Source: an uncultured Oscillospiraceae bacterium
GTDB lineage: Bacteria > Bacillota > Clostridia > Oscillospirales > Oscillospiraceae
DNA length: 64,000 bases
Direction: 5' to 3'
Assembly: GCA_910587645.1 (NCBI GenBank)
Contig: CAJUNA010000014.1
Location: forward strand, 1 to 64,000
Part shown: positions 8,736 to 16,609 of the stretch, in pieces
How positions within the stretch are numbered: position 1 is the stretch's first letter
Layout: each line of letters begins with the position of its first letter
Notes under the pieces: generated by a model
What the model was told of the DNA's origin: nothing
Database searches by the model: none
What the model saw: only the letters and a program-made list of their open reading frames with translations
Program-made: the position numbers and the translations under genes

Positions 8736-9221
8736 TCAATTCGAATTTGGCTGTTCCGGCTGCGCCGGGCGGGGCGCGAGATGGATAAGCTGCACATGCT
8801 CGTTCCGGTCGCCGGCATAGGTCAGCACGATATGCCGCAGATGGTCCTCCGGTATGTACCGGCCCGCCCGGAAGGAGGGTGGGCTGAACCGGGCGGGGAT
8901 CTTTGTCTCCCGGTAGAGCTGGGCCACGATGTGCCCGCACAGCACGTTGAAATATTCCTTGGCGAAGTCCTCTACGTCCCGGGGGGAGACGTCCTGCCTG
9001 TGCATCATGCCCTGGGTCAGGCGGGTGAACAGCGCCGATTCCGCGCACAGGGACAGGCACGTGCTGTACCCCCGCTCAAAGACGGTATATACCGTAAACA
9101 GTTCCCCGTCCGGCACCGCCTCCCCTGTGGCCAGGCAGATGCCCGCTTCCCGCTGGGTAATCTCCCGGACCACCTGGTCAAAAATCTCTGCCAACCGCTC
9201 CCGCGGTATTGTATTATCCAT
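8736..9221 (-). CDS. CheX-like chemotaxis phosphatase family protein
   Basis: It resembles CheX/CheC-type proteins, which dephosphorylate CheY-P. The protein has 161 residues and one domain. The segment ESALFTRLTQGMM followed by DVEDFAKEYFNVLCGHIVAQLY has the E-x(2)-N helix of CheX; the family residue pair appears as E and N in KEYFNVLCG. The start at 9221 is set by GGAGGG four to five bases upstream. It sits between the FapA-like gene and the CheY-like gene on the same strand, with short gaps, consistent with one operon. The family call rests on pattern recognition and context. Confidence 0.75.
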   Translation of the reverse strand: MDNTIPRERLAEIFDQVVREITQREAGICLATGEAVPDGELFTVYTVFERGYSTCLSLCAESALFTRLTQGMMHRQDVSPRDVEDFAKEYFNVLCGHIVAQLYRETKIPARFSPPSFRAGRYIPEDHLRHIVLTYAGDRNEHVQLIHLAPRPAQPEQPNSN

Positions 9222-9256
9222 GTTTCCCTCCGCTCTGTCTGATTCTGGAAAAGGGG

Positions 9257-11056
9257 TCAGGTCACCACGATCACGCCATTGACCAATTTGGCGACGCACT
9301 GGCGGGACTCCTGCCGCAGGCGGATCATCTCGTCCCCAAAACTGATCTCCGTCTCCGGATAGGCAACGCTGCACTCCAGGCGCCCAGAACCCTTTTCCGC
9401 TTCTTTTTCCGACATCTCCAGTTTGATGTCCAGCAGATCATCCTCCAATTGCTTCAGTTTCAGCTCCGCCGTGGACAGGCGGATCCGCAGTTTGCCCAGC
9501 AGGCTTGCCTTGGCGGGGCTGTCTAACTGGCACTCCAGCTTTTCCACCTCCACCGCCAGCTCCTTCAGCTCCCGTTTGACCATCTCCCGCTCGAAGTTGG
9601 TGCAGGGGAGTCCCCCCAGGGCGATAGCAGTCCGGCACTCCGACGGCGAGCCTACCGCCCGGGCGCTGACCATCTTGGCCGCCCAAATCCGGCCGCCGAT
9701 GATGCTCCCCCGGCCGGAACGGACCACAACCTCCCCGTCACAGTATACCTGGCCGTTGATAATGCAATCGGTTTGTAGGTTTTCCCGGACGAAGATGGTG
9801 GAATTTTCAATGTATTTAGAGAACACGCTCCGCTGGACGCGGATGACCGTGCTGCCGTCCCCCAGGATGCCCTTGACCACAATCAGGTCGCCGCCGGCCT
9901 CCACGGTACTGCCCGCTTCCACCACGCCGCCTACCTGGATGTTGCCCATGGCCCGGACGGTGAAGCCGCTGAGCACATCGCCCGCCACGTTCACATCCCC
10001 CAGGAAGTTGATGCTGCCGGTGGAAAAATCGACGTTTCCGGGGATGTCCAGCACCGGCTTCACCTGGAAGCTGCGTCCGGTATATTCCACATGGCCGGCA
10101 ATGGAAGCCAGCAGGGACAGGCCGTCCTCGCTGATCTCCGTATTCCGTCCCTTGGGAAGGGGGACGTGCCTGCCGCCCTTGGCGGGGATCTCCTGGTCCA
10201 GCACCGTGCGGCCCGGCTCGCCCTCGGTCGGCTCGATGAGACGGCAGATTTCCTGATCCTGCTTCACGTTGCGGATAAGGTTTAGGGCGGTGTAGTCCAC
10301 CTGGTCGTATTCGTCCACCTCCAGTACCCGCTCGATGACCCGGGGGAAGTTGTCGATGATGTTGCCGTTCTCGCCATCGAAGGCTGGCTTGCCCACCGCC
10401 ACCAGGTACAGGGTAAAATACCGCTTCTGCTCCCGGTAGAGACGGTCCAGCAGCTTGGTGTTCAGGCCGTAGAGGATCCCCCGCTCCGCCAGGGCCTGGT
10501 AGAGCAGGTTCCTGGTCAGCTCCTTCCCCTTCCCCACCGGCGGGAAGACGAACAGCCACGCGTAAAGCTTATCCGCCGAGAGGAAGAAGCAGGGAAGGGC
10601 GTCCAGGGACACAGCCTCCGGCTCGTTCTTCTTTTGCTTGCTGTCCGGCTTCTCCTCCTGCTTTTCGTTGTTTTTTGCCTTGTCCTTCGCCTTCTCCGGG
10701 GGCTTGTTCCGCCGGCCGCGGATTTCCTTGAGCCGCATGGTACACGCCTTGTTCAAAACGGAGCGCAGCCGGTTTTTTTCCCGCTTCACCACCTCCGGGG
10801 GCAACGTACCATCCTCATCCAGGCAGATGCGGGGCGCAGGCAGTTGGCCCATAGTCTTCCGGCTCATCTGGTAGAGCTGGTATAGGGGATGCTCCTGGGG
10901 CAGCTCCAGCAGGGCTGGGTTCAGATTATTGAAGGATAATTCCTCCTGGCTCCCGCCTGCCGGCGCGGCCTGCACGGTATGGACGGGTTCGTTCTCCGCT
11001 TCCTTTTCTGGCGCGGGGTTGAACAGGAGGGATTTCAATTTTTTCCTGATTGACAT
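9257..11056 (-). CDS. FapA (DUF342) family polar/flagellar-type assembly protein
   Basis: This 599-residue protein has the FapA/DUF342 beta-helix-like core in the middle, with the run of GNVDFSTGSINFLGDV, GDVLSGFTVRA and GNIQVGGVVEAG repeats. After it comes a coiled-coil region near the C-terminus, rich in Glu, Lys and Leu. The N-terminal third is charged and contains a low-complexity Lys/Glu stretch around residues 120-145. FapA proteins are implicated in polar placement of flagella or in c-di-GMP-linked surface functions, but their molecular role is unsettled. It is the first gene of the triad with CheX and CheY homologues, behind its own promoter. The start at 11056 has only a weak site. 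Confidence 0.85.
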   Translation of the reverse strand: MSIRKKLKSLLFNPAPEKEAENEPVHTVQAAPAGGSQEELSFNNLNPALLELPQEHPLYQLYQMSRKTMGQLPAPRICLDEDGTLPPEVVKREKNRLRSVLNKACTMRLKEIRGRRNKPPEKAKDKAKNNEKQEEKPDSKQKKNEPEAVSLDALPCFFLSADKLYAWLFVFPPVGKGKELTRNLLYQALAERGILYGLNTKLLDRLYREQKRYFTLYLVAVGKPAFDGENGNIIDNFPRVIERVLEVDEYDQVDYTALNLIRNVKQDQEICRLIEPTEGEPGRTVLDQEIPAKGGRHVPLPKGRNTEISEDGLSLLASIAGHVEYTGRSFQVKPVLDIPGNVDFSTGSINFLGDVNVAGDVLSGFTVRAMGNIQVGGVVEAGSTVEAGGDLIVVKGILGDGSTVIRVQRSVFSKYIENSTIFVRENLQTDCIINGQVYCDGEVVVRSGRGSIIGGRIWAAKMVSARAVGSPSECRTAIALGGLPCTNFEREMVKRELKELAVEVEKLECQLDSPAKASLLGKLRIRLSTAELKLKQLEDDLLDIKLEMSEKEAEKGSGRLECSVAYPETEISFGDEMIRLRQESRQCVAKLVNGVIVVT

Positions 11057-11094
11057 TTTCGCAGCACCGCCATTTCCGAATAAATTCTACCACC

Positions 11095-11123
11095 ATTATA
11101 CGCAATCCGTCCACTCTTTACAA
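11095..11123 (-). promoter_or_regulatory. Promoter of the FapA-CheX-CheY set
   Basis: Read on the minus strand, TTGTAA (11118-11123) and TATAAT (11095-11100) are 17 bases apart, 39 bases ahead of the FapA start. Confidence 0.65.
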
Positions 11124-11174
11124 GGCCTATTTTGATATTCCGGAAACAGCCGGGCAAACGCGCCAGGCGAGCCG

Positions 11175-12014
11175 TCAGCACGCCCGGGAGGCCTGCAATG
11201 CCGCATCGTAGAGTTCGTTCCTGGACAGGCCGGTGTCGGCGGCGACCTGCCGGACGGCGTCCTTCATCCGCTCGCCCCGCTCCCGGCGCTCCAGCACCAT
11301 GGCTACGCCCTGGGACAGATCCACGGCGTTCTCCGCCGCCCGCTCCCCGCCGGCCAGCACCAGCACATACTCCCCCCTTGGCTCGTTGGCTTCGTACCAC
11401 GCCGCCGCCTGGGACAGGGTGGTTCGCATGACGTCCTCGTGGAGCTTGGTCAATTCCCGGCACAGGGCGGCCCGGCGGTCGCCAAAGGCTTCCAGCAGGT
11501 CGGCCAGGGTGGCCCGCAGGCGGTGGGGGGCTTCGTAGAAGAGGATGGTCCGCTCTTCCCCCAGCAGCCCTTGCAGCCGTTCCCGGCGTTCCGCCCGGTT
11601 CACCGGCAAAAAACCCTCAAAAACAAACCGGCCGGTGGGCAGGCCGCTGACCGCCAGGGCGGAAATCAGGGCGCAGCAGCCTGGAATGGCCTGGACGGCT
11701 ACGCCGTTTTCCGCGCAGAGGCGCACGATGTCCTCGCCGGGGTCGCTGATGGCGGGGGTCCCGGCATCGGTCACCAGGGCGCAGTCCTCACCGGCCAGCA
11801 GGCGGTCCAGCACCGCCTGGCCCGCGGCGGCCCGGTTATGCTCATGGTAGCTGACCATGGGCTTTTTCAGCGCCAGGTGGCGCAGCAGCTTCATGGTGAC
11901 GCGGGTGTCCTCCGCAGCGATGAAGTCCGCGCCGCCCAGGACGGCGGCGGCCCGGGGGCTGAGGTCCTGCAAATTGCCGATGGGCGTTGCCACGAGATAC
12001 AATGTTCCGCTCAT
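11175..12014 (-). CDS. rsmI: 16S rRNA (cytidine(1402)-2'-O)-methyltransferase
   Basis: RsmI methylates the ribose of C1402 in the decoding centre using S-adenosylmethionine. The tetrapyrrole-methylase fold is evident from LYLVATPIGNLQDLSPRA at the start, AEDTRVTMKLLRH, and the SAM-binding TDAGTPAISDPG loop. FYEAPHRLRATL follows in the second half. It has 279 residues, the family norm. The start at 12014 is preceded by GGAGG at seven bases. No partner gene is adjacent. Confidence 0.96.
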   Translation of the reverse strand: MSGTLYLVATPIGNLQDLSPRAAAVLGGADFIAAEDTRVTMKLLRHLALKKPMVSYHEHNRAAAGQAVLDRLLAGEDCALVTDAGTPAISDPGEDIVRLCAENGVAVQAIPGCCALISALAVSGLPTGRFVFEGFLPVNRAERRERLQGLLGEERTILFYEAPHRLRATLADLLEAFGDRRAALCRELTKLHEDVMRTTLSQAAAWYEANEPRGEYVLVLAGGERAAENAVDLSQGVAMVLERRERGERMKDAVRQVAADTGLSRNELYDAALQASRAC

Positions 12015-12182
12015 AGTTAACCTCCTTGGGATTCCTTGGTTGCATCATACCACGTTCCGGCAGGGTTGGCAAGGAGGAGCGGCGGCGGTTTCGTTAAAGA
12101 GATGAAGGGCTTTTTTGGACGCACACGCGCCCCCGGCCGGGAGAATCCGGACAGGGGCGCGGCGCATATGATAGGCGAGAGA

Positions 12183-12719
12183 TCAATAGTTCTCCCCGTG
12201 AACCTCAAAGTAGGCCTGGGGATGGGCGCAGACAGGGCAGAGCTCCGGGGCGGCGGTCCCGACCACGATGTGGCCGCAGTTGCGGCACTCCCACACCTTC
12301 ACCTCGCTCTTGGCGAATACCGCCGCCGTCTCCACGTTCTTCAGCAGCGCCCGGTACCGCTCCTCATGATGCTTCTCAATGGCGCCTACCATGCGGAACT
12401 TCGCCGCCAGCTCCGGGAAGCCCTCCTCTTCGGCGGTCTTGGCGAAGCCCTCGTACATGTCCGTCCACTCATAGTTTTCACCAGCGGCGGCGGCGCCCAG
12501 GTTCTCGGCGGTGCTGCCAATGCCCTCCAGCTCCTTGAACCACAGCTTGGCGTGCTCTTTTTCGTTGTCGGCGGTCTTGAGGAACAGGGCGGCGATCTGC
12601 TCATAGCCCTCCTTCTTGGCCTTGGAAGCGAAATATGTATACTTGTTTCTCGCCTGGGATTCGCCGGCAAAGGCCGCTTCCAGGTTCTTTTCTGTCTGGG
12701 TTCCCGCGTATCTGCTCAT
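12183..12719 (-). CDS. rbr: Rubrerythrin
   Basis: Rubrerythrin is a non-haem diiron peroxidase that protects anaerobes from hydrogen peroxide. The N-terminal four-helix ferritin-like domain has the iron ligands in FAGESQARNKY, ADNEKEHAKLWF and EKHHEERY. The C-terminal rubredoxin domain has the two Cys pairs in WECRNCGH and ELCPVCAHP. It has 178 residues, full length. The promoter is clear and the start follows a good AGGAGG site. It is monocistronic. The GC-rich hairpin at about 12124-12160 downstream may end the transcript, although it has no clear T-run. Confidence 0.96.
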   Translation of the reverse strand: MSRYAGTQTEKNLEAAFAGESQARNKYTYFASKAKKEGYEQIAALFLKTADNEKEHAKLWFKELEGIGSTAENLGAAAAGENYEWTDMYEGFAKTAEEEGFPELAAKFRMVGAIEKHHEERYRALLKNVETAAVFAKSEVKVWECRNCGHIVVGTAAPELCPVCAHPQAYFEVHGENY

Positions 12720-12755
12720 GGGGATGTCCTCCTGCTTTCTATAAATTACCTATCT

Positions 12756-12784
12756 ATTGTACCACGGGTTGGGGGCTGGGTCAA
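12756..12784 (-). promoter_or_regulatory. Promoter of rubrerythrin
   Basis: Minus-strand TTGACC (12779-12784) and TACAAT (12756-12761) are 17 bases apart, about 37 bases before the start codon. Confidence 0.75.
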
Positions 12785-12848
12785 TATGGGAAGCTGTTTT
12801 TCCGGCAGGGCGGGGGTAGTTCCCAGTGGAAATTTGGTTTCTGTACCC

Positions 12849-12877
12849 TTGACTTATGCGGGGGTGATATGTAAAAT
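12849..12877 (+). promoter_or_regulatory. Promoter of the binding-protein/kinase operon
   Basis: TTGACT (12849-12854) and TAAAAT (12872-12877) are 17 bases apart. The transcript would carry a leader of about 85 bases with a GC-rich hairpin (GGCCGGT at 12906-12912, ACCGGCC at 12917-12923) before the first gene. Confidence 0.7.
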
Positions 12878-12969
12878 ATAGATGGATTTTTATTCCCCTG
12901 CGGACGGCCGGTCCCCACCGGCCTGTGGGGCAGCTTTATTAATTTTGCCGTGAAGGAGACCGACCCGAT

Positions 12970-14757
12970 ATGACCACGAAATTGCTGCGCCGCCTGCTGG
13001 CGGTGTCCGCTCTGGCGGCGGTGCTGCTGTGTGCCTGTGCGCCCAGCGGGCACGGGGAAGAGGATGGGGATGGCAGGCTGACCTGGGGCACCTGGGGCAG
13101 CTACAGCAGGCACCAGCCCTTCCTGGAGCTGGCCGCTGCGGTTTACCCGGATATTGAGCTGGAGTTTATTTCTTATGCTGGGGGCAATGCCACCGGTTAT
13201 AGCTGGGCGCAGATGCGCGCCGATGATATCCCCGATATCTTCATCACCTCCCAAGTGCTGGACGAGGATCTGGCCAGGGAGCGGCTGGCGGACTTATCCG
13301 GATATGATTTTATCAACGATTTTTCCACCGCGATCCTGGATCAGGTCTCTGTGGACGGCGGGATCTACCTCCTGCCCTCCGGAAACTCCATATATGGCAT
13401 TTACTATAACCAAACGCTGATGGAGGAGCATGGATGGGCTGTTCCGTCCAATTTCGCGGAGCTGGAGGAGCTGTGCGGGGAAATCCGCCAGGCGGGCCTG
13501 ATCCCCGGGGTGGTGGGAACCCAGCTCACCGGAGGGCCGTTTTCCACGGTGTTCAATTTGGCGAAAACAAGCTGGCTGACCACCCCGGAGGGCGGGCAGT
13601 GGCAGGACAGCTTCCTGGCCGGGAACGCCACGGCGGCGGGCCGGTGGGAGGATACCATGGACTACGTTCAGCGGTACATAGATGCCGGCATGCTTACCAC
13701 GGATCCGGATGACCGGAGCAATCCGGAGCTGATCCTGGATTATCTGGGGAACCGGAAGGCGGTGTTCTGTACGGTGGTGCAGACCGTCAGCATAACCGAG
13801 CTGCCCGAAACCGGCGACCGGCTGGGGATGATGCCCTATATCGGCGAGGATGGGAGCAAGAACGTCTATATGTACAGCCCCACCTTTTACTTCGGGCTGA
13901 GCAAACGGCTCACCGAGCCAGGGAACGAAAAGAAGCTGGAGGACGCGATCCGCCTGTTGTCCCTTCTGTTCTCCCCGGAGGGGCAGGCCACCTTCATTTC
14001 CGATCAAACCCCCTGCGTTATGAGCGTACTCAGCACTGGCGCCGTACCGGAGGACTCCATGATCTACGATGCCCAACAGGCGCTGTGGCAGGGGCGGGCT
14101 TTCCAAATGACCTACACCCATTGGGAGAATGTCCTTGCCGACATGGGGCAGGCGTACAAGGAGTGGTTCCGGGGCGAGAACGGTATGGACGGGGCAAAGT
14201 GTATCCAACGGATGGACCGGCTCCAGCGGGACTATTTGGATAACTCAGAAGATTCCTATTTCTGCGAGAGCGCCGTGGATTTTACTTTGGAGGAAACAGC
14301 GAAGCTGGTGGGCAAGGCAATGGGAACCTGCACTGGCGTAGACGCGGTGATGGTGCCCCTGGGGGATTTCCACGATGGGAAGGAGCTGCGGGCTGGGGTG
14401 TCCGGGAAGCTCTACGCGGGAAAGATCAACGCGGATGTCACCACCTCTATCTCCCCCGCCTATGACGGCGAATACGCTGTGATGGAAATGACGGGCGCCC
14501 AGGCCAAGGCAGTAGAGCAGGCCGGATTTGACGCGGACGGGGACGGCAACCCCTACCAATACCTGCTGGTGGCTAAGGGGGACAGGGCGCCGGAGGATAA
14601 CGGGACCTACCGGGTAGCATTCCTGCGCAACGGATATACGGAGGAGACCGCTGCCGCTTACGGTGCGGAGGTTATGAAGGGTTCCCTGCGGGAATTCCTG
14701 CGGACGTACCTGGAGGAACAGAAGATGGTCTCCCCCCATGAAAATCATTGGGAATAA
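12970..14757 (+). CDS. Solute-binding lipoprotein with 5'-nucleotidase-like C-terminal domain
   Basis: This is an exported lipoprotein of 595 residues. The signal peptide ends in a lipobox around LLCACAP (Cys near residue 22). Residues about 35-420 resemble extracellular sugar-type ABC solute-binding proteins (GTWGSY near the start, DIPDIFITSQ, SGNSIYGIYYNQTLMEEHGW). The last 150 residues look like the 5'-nucleotidase C-terminal domain (AVMEMTGAQAKAVE, and the short strand NGTYRVAFL). No metal-binding nucleotidase domain is present, so the tail is probably a binding module. It is the first of three genes ending with a sensor kinase, and no ABC permease follows. I infer a sensory rather than transport role. 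The fold of the tail is less certain than that of the binding domain. Confidence 0.8.
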   Translation: MTTKLLRRLLAVSALAAVLLCACAPSGHGEEDGDGRLTWGTWGSYSRHQPFLELAAAVYPDIELEFISYAGGNATGYSWAQMRADDIPDIFITSQVLDEDLARERLADLSGYDFINDFSTAILDQVSVDGGIYLLPSGNSIYGIYYNQTLMEEHGWAVPSNFAELEELCGEIRQAGLIPGVVGTQLTGGPFSTVFNLAKTSWLTTPEGGQWQDSFLAGNATAAGRWEDTMDYVQRYIDAGMLTTDPDDRSNPELILDYLGNRKAVFCTVVQTVSITELPETGDRLGMMPYIGEDGSKNVYMYSPTFYFGLSKRLTEPGNEKKLEDAIRLLSLLFSPEGQATFISDQTPCVMSVLSTGAVPEDSMIYDAQQALWQGRAFQMTYTHWENVLADMGQAYKEWFRGENGMDGAKCIQRMDRLQRDYLDNSEDSYFCESAVDFTLEETAKLVGKAMGTCTGVDAVMVPLGDFHDGKELRAGVSGKLYAGKINADVTTSISPAYDGEYAVMEMTGAQAKAVEQAGFDADGDGNPYQYLLVAKGDRAPEDNGTYRVAFLRNGYTEETAAAYGAEVMKGSLREFLRTYLEEQKMVSPHENHWE

Positions 14758-14772
14758 GGAAATGGAACGGCT

Positions 14773-16584
14773 ATGAAAAAACGGATCGTGCTTTTCGCGC
14801 TGCTGGCGGGGCTGCTGGCGCTGCCGGCCTGCGGCGGGACGGGGGCGCGGGAGACCGTCACGATTGCCCTGTGGAGCGACCAGCTGACAGAGGGATACGC
14901 GGCGTATCTGCGGGACGCCTTTCCGGAGGTGGACTTTGTCTTTTATACCGCCAACAATTCCACAGATTTTTACCGGTTCAAATATGAGGGCGGCGACCTG
15001 CCGGACATCCTTACTGTCCGGCGTTTCTCCCTGCGGGATGTGGCGGACTGGAAGGACGCGCTGCTGGACCTGAGCGATACCCCCCTTGCCGCTTCCTTCC
15101 ATTCGTCCTATCTGCGCAGTTATACCTACGGGGACGGCACGGTAAACTGGCTTCCGGTTTGCGGCGAGGTGGACGGCATCCTGCTTAACAAGGCCCTGCT
15201 GGAGAAATACGGCATCCCTGTGCCCACTGACTACAATACGTTCCGGGAGGCCTGCCATGCCCTGACAGAGCAGGGCGTCCGGCCCTTCTCGTCCAATTTC
15301 GGCGCGGATTATACCTGCATGGAGGTTTTGCAGGGCTTATCCGCCGCGCGGCTGTCCTCCCAGGAGGGCAGGGCGTGGCGGCAGCAGTATGAAAGCGGCC
15401 AGACGGACCGGCTGGACGAGGATGTCTGGCTGCCGGTGTTCGAGCGGATGGAGGAGTTTATCGGCCTGGCCGGAATCGATGCCGCCAGCCTGGAGGGGGA
15501 CACCGCCGCGCTGTTCCAAGCCTACCAGGCGGGGGAGGCCGCCATGATCCGGGGCACCTGCGCCGAAGCCGCTGTCTACGGCGCGGAGGAGGGGACGGTA
15601 ATGCTGCCCTACTTTGGGGAGACGGAGGAGGAGAACTGGTTCCTCACCTATCCTGCCTTCCAGGTGGCCGCCAGCGCGCGGGCTGGAGAGGATCCGGCGC
15701 GGAAATCGCTAATCCTGGACATCCTGTCGGTGATGCTCGGCCCGGAGGGCCAGCGGCATATCGCCACCGGGCGGGATATGATCGCATATAATAAGGAAGC
15801 AGAGATGGACCTCTCGCCTATGATGGCGTATATGCCGCCCTGCCTGGAGGGCAACCGGCTGTATATCCGGTTGGCCTCCGCCGGGATGTTTTCCATTTCC
15901 AGGCAGGTGGTGCAGGGGATGATTACTGGGGAATATCCCAATGCCCGGGCCGCTTTTGATGCGTTTAACGCCGCGATGGCTGCCGGTGGGACACCGGAAC
16001 CGGAAGCCGCGCGGCTTGACAAGGCCTATTCCTACGCTTTCCGCCCAGAGGGGGGCAGCCCGGCGGCGTCGGCGGTGATGAACACCCTGCGGGAGGAAGT
16101 AGGCGCCCGGTTTTTGATCGGCCAGTCGGTGAATATCGCGGGGAACATCCGGGACGGCGCATATACGGCGGCGGAGCTGCGGTTTCTGACCATGGGGGAG
16201 GGCACCGACATCCTCTTGTGTGATTTGACGGGTGAACAGCTCTACCAGTGCGTAAGCCGGCTCCTGGCCGCGTCCGGTGGGCGGGGGGCTGTGATTAATG
16301 ATTCTTCCCTGTACGTGTCCAGCGGGTTTGAGATGGCGGTCCGGAAGGATGGCGGAACCTATCAGCTGGAAAGGCTGACCTGTCTCGGTGAGGAGCTTGA
16401 CCGGGACGCGGCCTATCTGGTAGCCCTGCTAGGCAATGAGGTGGCGATGCTGGGGGACATCCTGGCGGCGGCTGGCGTGACGGAATACGAGAAGGCCGGG
16501 GCTTCCTTCCAGGAGCTAATCGCGGAGCGGCTGGCCAGCGGAGGGAAGCTGGCGGAACCAACGGATTATATCACCCTTTATTAA
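14773..16584 (+). CDS. Second solute-binding lipoprotein with 5'-nucleotidase-like tail
   Basis: This is a 603-residue relative of the preceding gene, 15 bases downstream of it. The lipobox LALPACGG puts the lipidated Cys at about residue 20. The binding-protein part includes GDLPDILTVRR, GEVDGILLNKALLEKYGIPVPTDY and a C-terminal-lobe segment ending near residue 390. The tail shows the pattern TDILLCDLTGEQLYQCV and AYLVALLGNEVAML, like the C-terminal domain of 5'-nucleotidases. The two paralogues differ strongly in sequence, suggesting different ligands or a two-part sensor. The start at 14773 is a plain ATG with the standard lipoprotein N-terminus. Confidence 0.8.
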   Translation: MKKRIVLFALLAGLLALPACGGTGARETVTIALWSDQLTEGYAAYLRDAFPEVDFVFYTANNSTDFYRFKYEGGDLPDILTVRRFSLRDVADWKDALLDLSDTPLAASFHSSYLRSYTYGDGTVNWLPVCGEVDGILLNKALLEKYGIPVPTDYNTFREACHALTEQGVRPFSSNFGADYTCMEVLQGLSAARLSSQEGRAWRQQYESGQTDRLDEDVWLPVFERMEEFIGLAGIDAASLEGDTAALFQAYQAGEAAMIRGTCAEAAVYGAEEGTVMLPYFGETEEENWFLTYPAFQVAASARAGEDPARKSLILDILSVMLGPEGQRHIATGRDMIAYNKEAEMDLSPMMAYMPPCLEGNRLYIRLASAGMFSISRQVVQGMITGEYPNARAAFDAFNAAMAAGGTPEPEAARLDKAYSYAFRPEGGSPAASAVMNTLREEVGARFLIGQSVNIAGNIRDGAYTAAELRFLTMGEGTDILLCDLTGEQLYQCVSRLLAASGGRGAVINDSSLYVSSGFEMAVRKDGGTYQLERLTCLGEELDRDAAYLVALLGNEVAMLGDILAAAGVTEYEKAGASFQELIAERLASGGKLAEPTDYITLY

Positions 16585-16609
16585 GTATTGACGAAAGGAG
16601 GCGGACGGG

